From: Thioglobus_B sp964558405
Lineage (GTDB): Bacteria > Pseudomonadota > Gammaproteobacteria > PS1 > Pseudothioglobaceae
DNA: 26,782 nt
Reading direction: 5' to 3'
NCBI GenBank assembly: GCA_964558405.1
Contig: CAZLDG010000021.1
Coordinates: 1 to 26,782 of the forward strand
The position numbers were made by a program, and so were the translations under genes. This document shows, piece by piece, positions 25,445 to 26,782 of the stretch (the stretch's first letter is position 1; the number at the start of each line of letters is the position of its first letter). The notes below the pieces were generated by a model, which did not search any database, was not told where the DNA came from, and saw nothing but the letters and a program-made list of their open reading frames with translations.

Positions 25445-26229
25445 CGGTTATTCAGATTGATCTCGTTAAGCGCGCTTGTGTGTTTCCAAGCGTGTCCATA
25501 GACCACTTCATAAGTTGCCGGTAATTTCTCGTTTTGACGATAGCTCTCGTAGGCTTTCATCATTTGCGTAAATTTGGCCTTTCCAGTGAGAGATTTTTCG
25601 CGTCCTTCGACACTTTGTGCGCCAATGACCTTGAGGTCTTTTAATAGATCGATCACGCTTTGATAGGTGAGTACAATGTGTTCCATTTCCATGACTGGCG
25701 CATTAAAGCCACTTTGTAGCAGTTGGTCGCCCACATCATGCATATCCACAAAATCATTCACATGTTGCGCTTCATCAACCACTGACCAACTCTTTTTTAG
25801 CTCTTTGAGTGTGTCGGGTCCAAAGCTGGAGAACAGCAATAGACCATCCTTTTTTAATACTCTAAAGCATTCAGAGAAAAGCGTAGATAAATCGTCACAC
25901 CATTGCATCATTAGCGAAGAAGTGATGATATCCACGCTATTATCAGCCAATGGCAGCTGTTGCGCATTGGCGCAGATCTTATGCGCAACTGGGTTATGTT
26001 TAAGCGACTCTTGTGCAAAATCTAGCGCCAAGATCTTGGCCTGGGGAAAACGCTGAATCAGTTGTTTGGACAGTAGTCCAGTACCCGCACCCAGATCTAG
26101 GATCACCTTGGCATTGGGCGCAATGACATTGAATTTATCATTGAGTCGAGTGGCAACCTCTTGCTGCAATAAAGCATGTTCATTGTAATCACCAGAGGCT
26201 CGATTAAAGGCCGATCTTATTGTAGACAT
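25441..26229 (-). CDS. bioC: Malonyl-ACP O-methyltransferase BioC
   Basis: A 262-residue class I SAM-dependent methyltransferase. The SAM site is VILDLGAGTGLLS (motif I), followed by ILALDFAQESL and the QQLPLADNSVDIITSSLMMQW stretch. The C-terminal half is diagnostic for BioC: LLFSSFGPDTLKEL, HVNDFVDMHDVGD, PVMEMEHIVLTYQSV and the closing ATYEVVYGHAWK. BioC methylates malonyl-ACP so that the fatty acid synthase can build the pimeloyl chain of biotin. No other bio gene is in the window. The ATG at 26227-26229 lies inside the end of the upstream ZnuA-like gene (13-base overlap), so the two are co-transcribed. Its stop shares CTAG with nuoN. Confidence 0.93.
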   Translation of the reverse strand: MSTIRSAFNRASGDYNEHALLQQEVATRLNDKFNVIAPNAKVILDLGAGTGLLSKQLIQRFPQAKILALDFAQESLKHNPVAHKICANAQQLPLADNSVDIITSSLMMQWCDDLSTLFSECFRVLKKDGLLLFSSFGPDTLKELKKSWSVVDEAQHVNDFVDMHDVGDQLLQSGFNAPVMEMEHIVLTYQSVIDLLKDLKVIGAQSVEGREKSLTGKAKFTQMMKAYESYRQNEKLPATYEVVYGHAWKHTSALNEINLNNR

Positions 26230-26782
26230 TGCTGAATTTGCTGGCTGATATTACGCATCAACCCAAAGTAATGCTCTTCGCCTGTATCCAGGTCAAATCC
26301 TAATAGGTCAATGCGCTGTTGTTTAATCTCAAGATCCTCGACTAATGTGCGAATATGCTTAAGCTTAATGTCGCTGCTAAAGATTAGGCAGCGGATTTGA
26401 TGCTGGCGAATATTGTCTCTGGCTTTTAGTAGGTTTTTAACGCTAAGTCTTTGCTCATGATGTGTGAGCACATGGGGCAATTCTCGCAACTGGTTGGCAT
26501 GGATAAAATGATCAAATGCTCCTGAGTAACTCATCAGTGGCACGTCCTGATAAGCTAAGAGCTGTTGTTGAGTCTGGGTATCCAGCGTACGCAGTTTTTG
26601 TTGTAGCTGAGCTAGATTTTTCTCATAGGTCGGCTGATTGTTGGTATCTAGGCTGATAAGTTTTTGCGCTAAGCGTTGCGCAAAATTCTCAATCTGCCCA
26701 ATAGAGAGCCACAAGTGGTAATCTTGTTCGTGTTCCTCGTGTTCCTCGTGTTCCTCGTGTTCCTCGTGTTCCTCGTGTTCCT
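26217..26782 (-). CDS. znuA: ZnuA-like zinc ABC transporter substrate-binding protein, C-terminal part (5' end outside window)
   Basis: The frame is open to the window edge, so the N-terminus, including the signal peptide and first zinc ligand, is missing. Reading on the minus strand, an acidic histidine-rich loop of repeated His-Glu-Glu is followed by EQDYHLWLS, which matches the HLWLS site holding a zinc-ligand His in ZnuA. The C-terminal lobe aligns with ZnuA, including the cysteines in RCLIF and at the very end (QQCLQ) that pair in the E. coli protein. At the place of the next ligand His (FHDAY in E. coli) this protein has YSGAF, with Ser at 26523-26525. ZnuA binds zinc in the periplasm for the ZnuBC importer. 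A divergent metal-binding relative is possible. It overlaps bioC by 13 bases. Confidence 0.8.
   Translation of the reverse strand, partial: EHEEHEEHEEHEEHEEHEQDYHLWLSIGQIENFAQRLAQKLISLDTNNQPTYEKNLAQLQQKLRTLDTQTQQQLLAYQDVPLMSYSGAFDHFIHANQLRELPHVLTHHEQRLSVKNLLKARDNIRQHQIRCLIFSSDIKLKHIRTLVEDLEIKQQRIDLLGFDLDTGEEHYFGLMRNISQQIQQCLQ
26730..26782 (-). repeat. 9-bp tandem repeat encoding His-Glu-Glu, about 5.9 exact copies to the window edge
   Basis: On the plus strand the unit is GTGTTCCTC, repeated without a mismatch from 26730 to the last base; on the coding strand it reads CACGAGGAA-type codons for His-Glu-Glu. It lies in the metal-binding loop of the ZnuA-like protein. The array continues past the window, so its full length is unknown. 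Exact identity of the units suggests recent expansion by slippage. Confidence 0.95.

Noticed and set aside
25667..26056. A 129-codon plus-strand open frame opposite bioC
   Set aside because: The translation is Ser/Cys-rich and looks like the antisense of a coding frame; bioC on the other strand is clearly real.
26730..26782. CRISPR array or noncoding satellite
   Set aside because: Units are 9 bp with no spacers and translate in frame into the acidic His-rich loop expected in ZnuA.
1..26782. Mobile elements, prophage, defence islands or tRNA genes
   Set aside because: No transposase, integrase, restriction, toxin or phage-like proteins, no cloverleaf sequences, and no composition shift along the window by eye.

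Overview
This window is a gene-dense stretch of chromosomal housekeeping DNA, about 98% coding, with no gap over about 110 bases. It most likely comes from a gammaproteobacterium. The support is the set of families present (BepA-type M48 protease, YhdP, TldD, cytochrome c5, BioC, ZnuA) together with a 14-gene nuoA-N operon in which nuoC and nuoD are separate. GC content is in the mid 40s by eye. A free-living or symbiotic sulfur-oxidiser of the Thioglobus/SUP05 type would fit, but that placement is a guess from gene content. I saw no rRNA, tRNA, CRISPR array, phage gene, transposase or insertion sequence.

Layout. Positions 1-948 hold the end of a BepA-like protease, converging on rpiA (minus strand). 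rdgB, hemW and a lipoprotein cytochrome c follow on the plus strand, with hemW and the cytochrome overlapping. Next are argB, pyrK and yggS, packed with overlapping ends (arginine synthesis, pyrimidine synthesis, PLP homeostasis). A single-domain asparaginase converges on a membrane-anchored cytochrome c5 (minus strand), and a strong hairpin terminator lies between them, partly inside the asparaginase reading frame. yhdP and tldD then form an overlapping pair. From 11282 to 25444 the complete respiratory complex I operon runs nuoA-B-C-D-E-F-G-H-I-J-K-L-M-N, with almost every junction overlapping or only a few bases long. It is preceded by a TATAAT -10 box and a good ribosome binding site. The window ends with bioC and the C-terminal part of a ZnuA-like zinc-binding protein on the minus strand, the latter cut by the window edge inside a His/Glu tandem repeat.

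How the parts work together. Complex I oxidises NADH and reduces quinone while pumping ions. The two c-type cytochromes would act further along the electron transport chain, and HemW handles heme. The remaining genes serve the pentose phosphate pathway, nucleotide-pool cleaning, arginine, pyrimidine and biotin synthesis, envelope quality control and lipid transport, and zinc uptake.

I found no convincing undescribed multi-gene system. The points most worth checking are the ZnuA-like protein (exact 9-bp repeat encoding Glu-Glu-His, and a Ser where ZnuA has a zinc-ligand His), the PyrK subunit in the argB cluster, the terminator built into the asparaginase 3' end, and the mirrored -10 boxes in the gap at 7153-7246.
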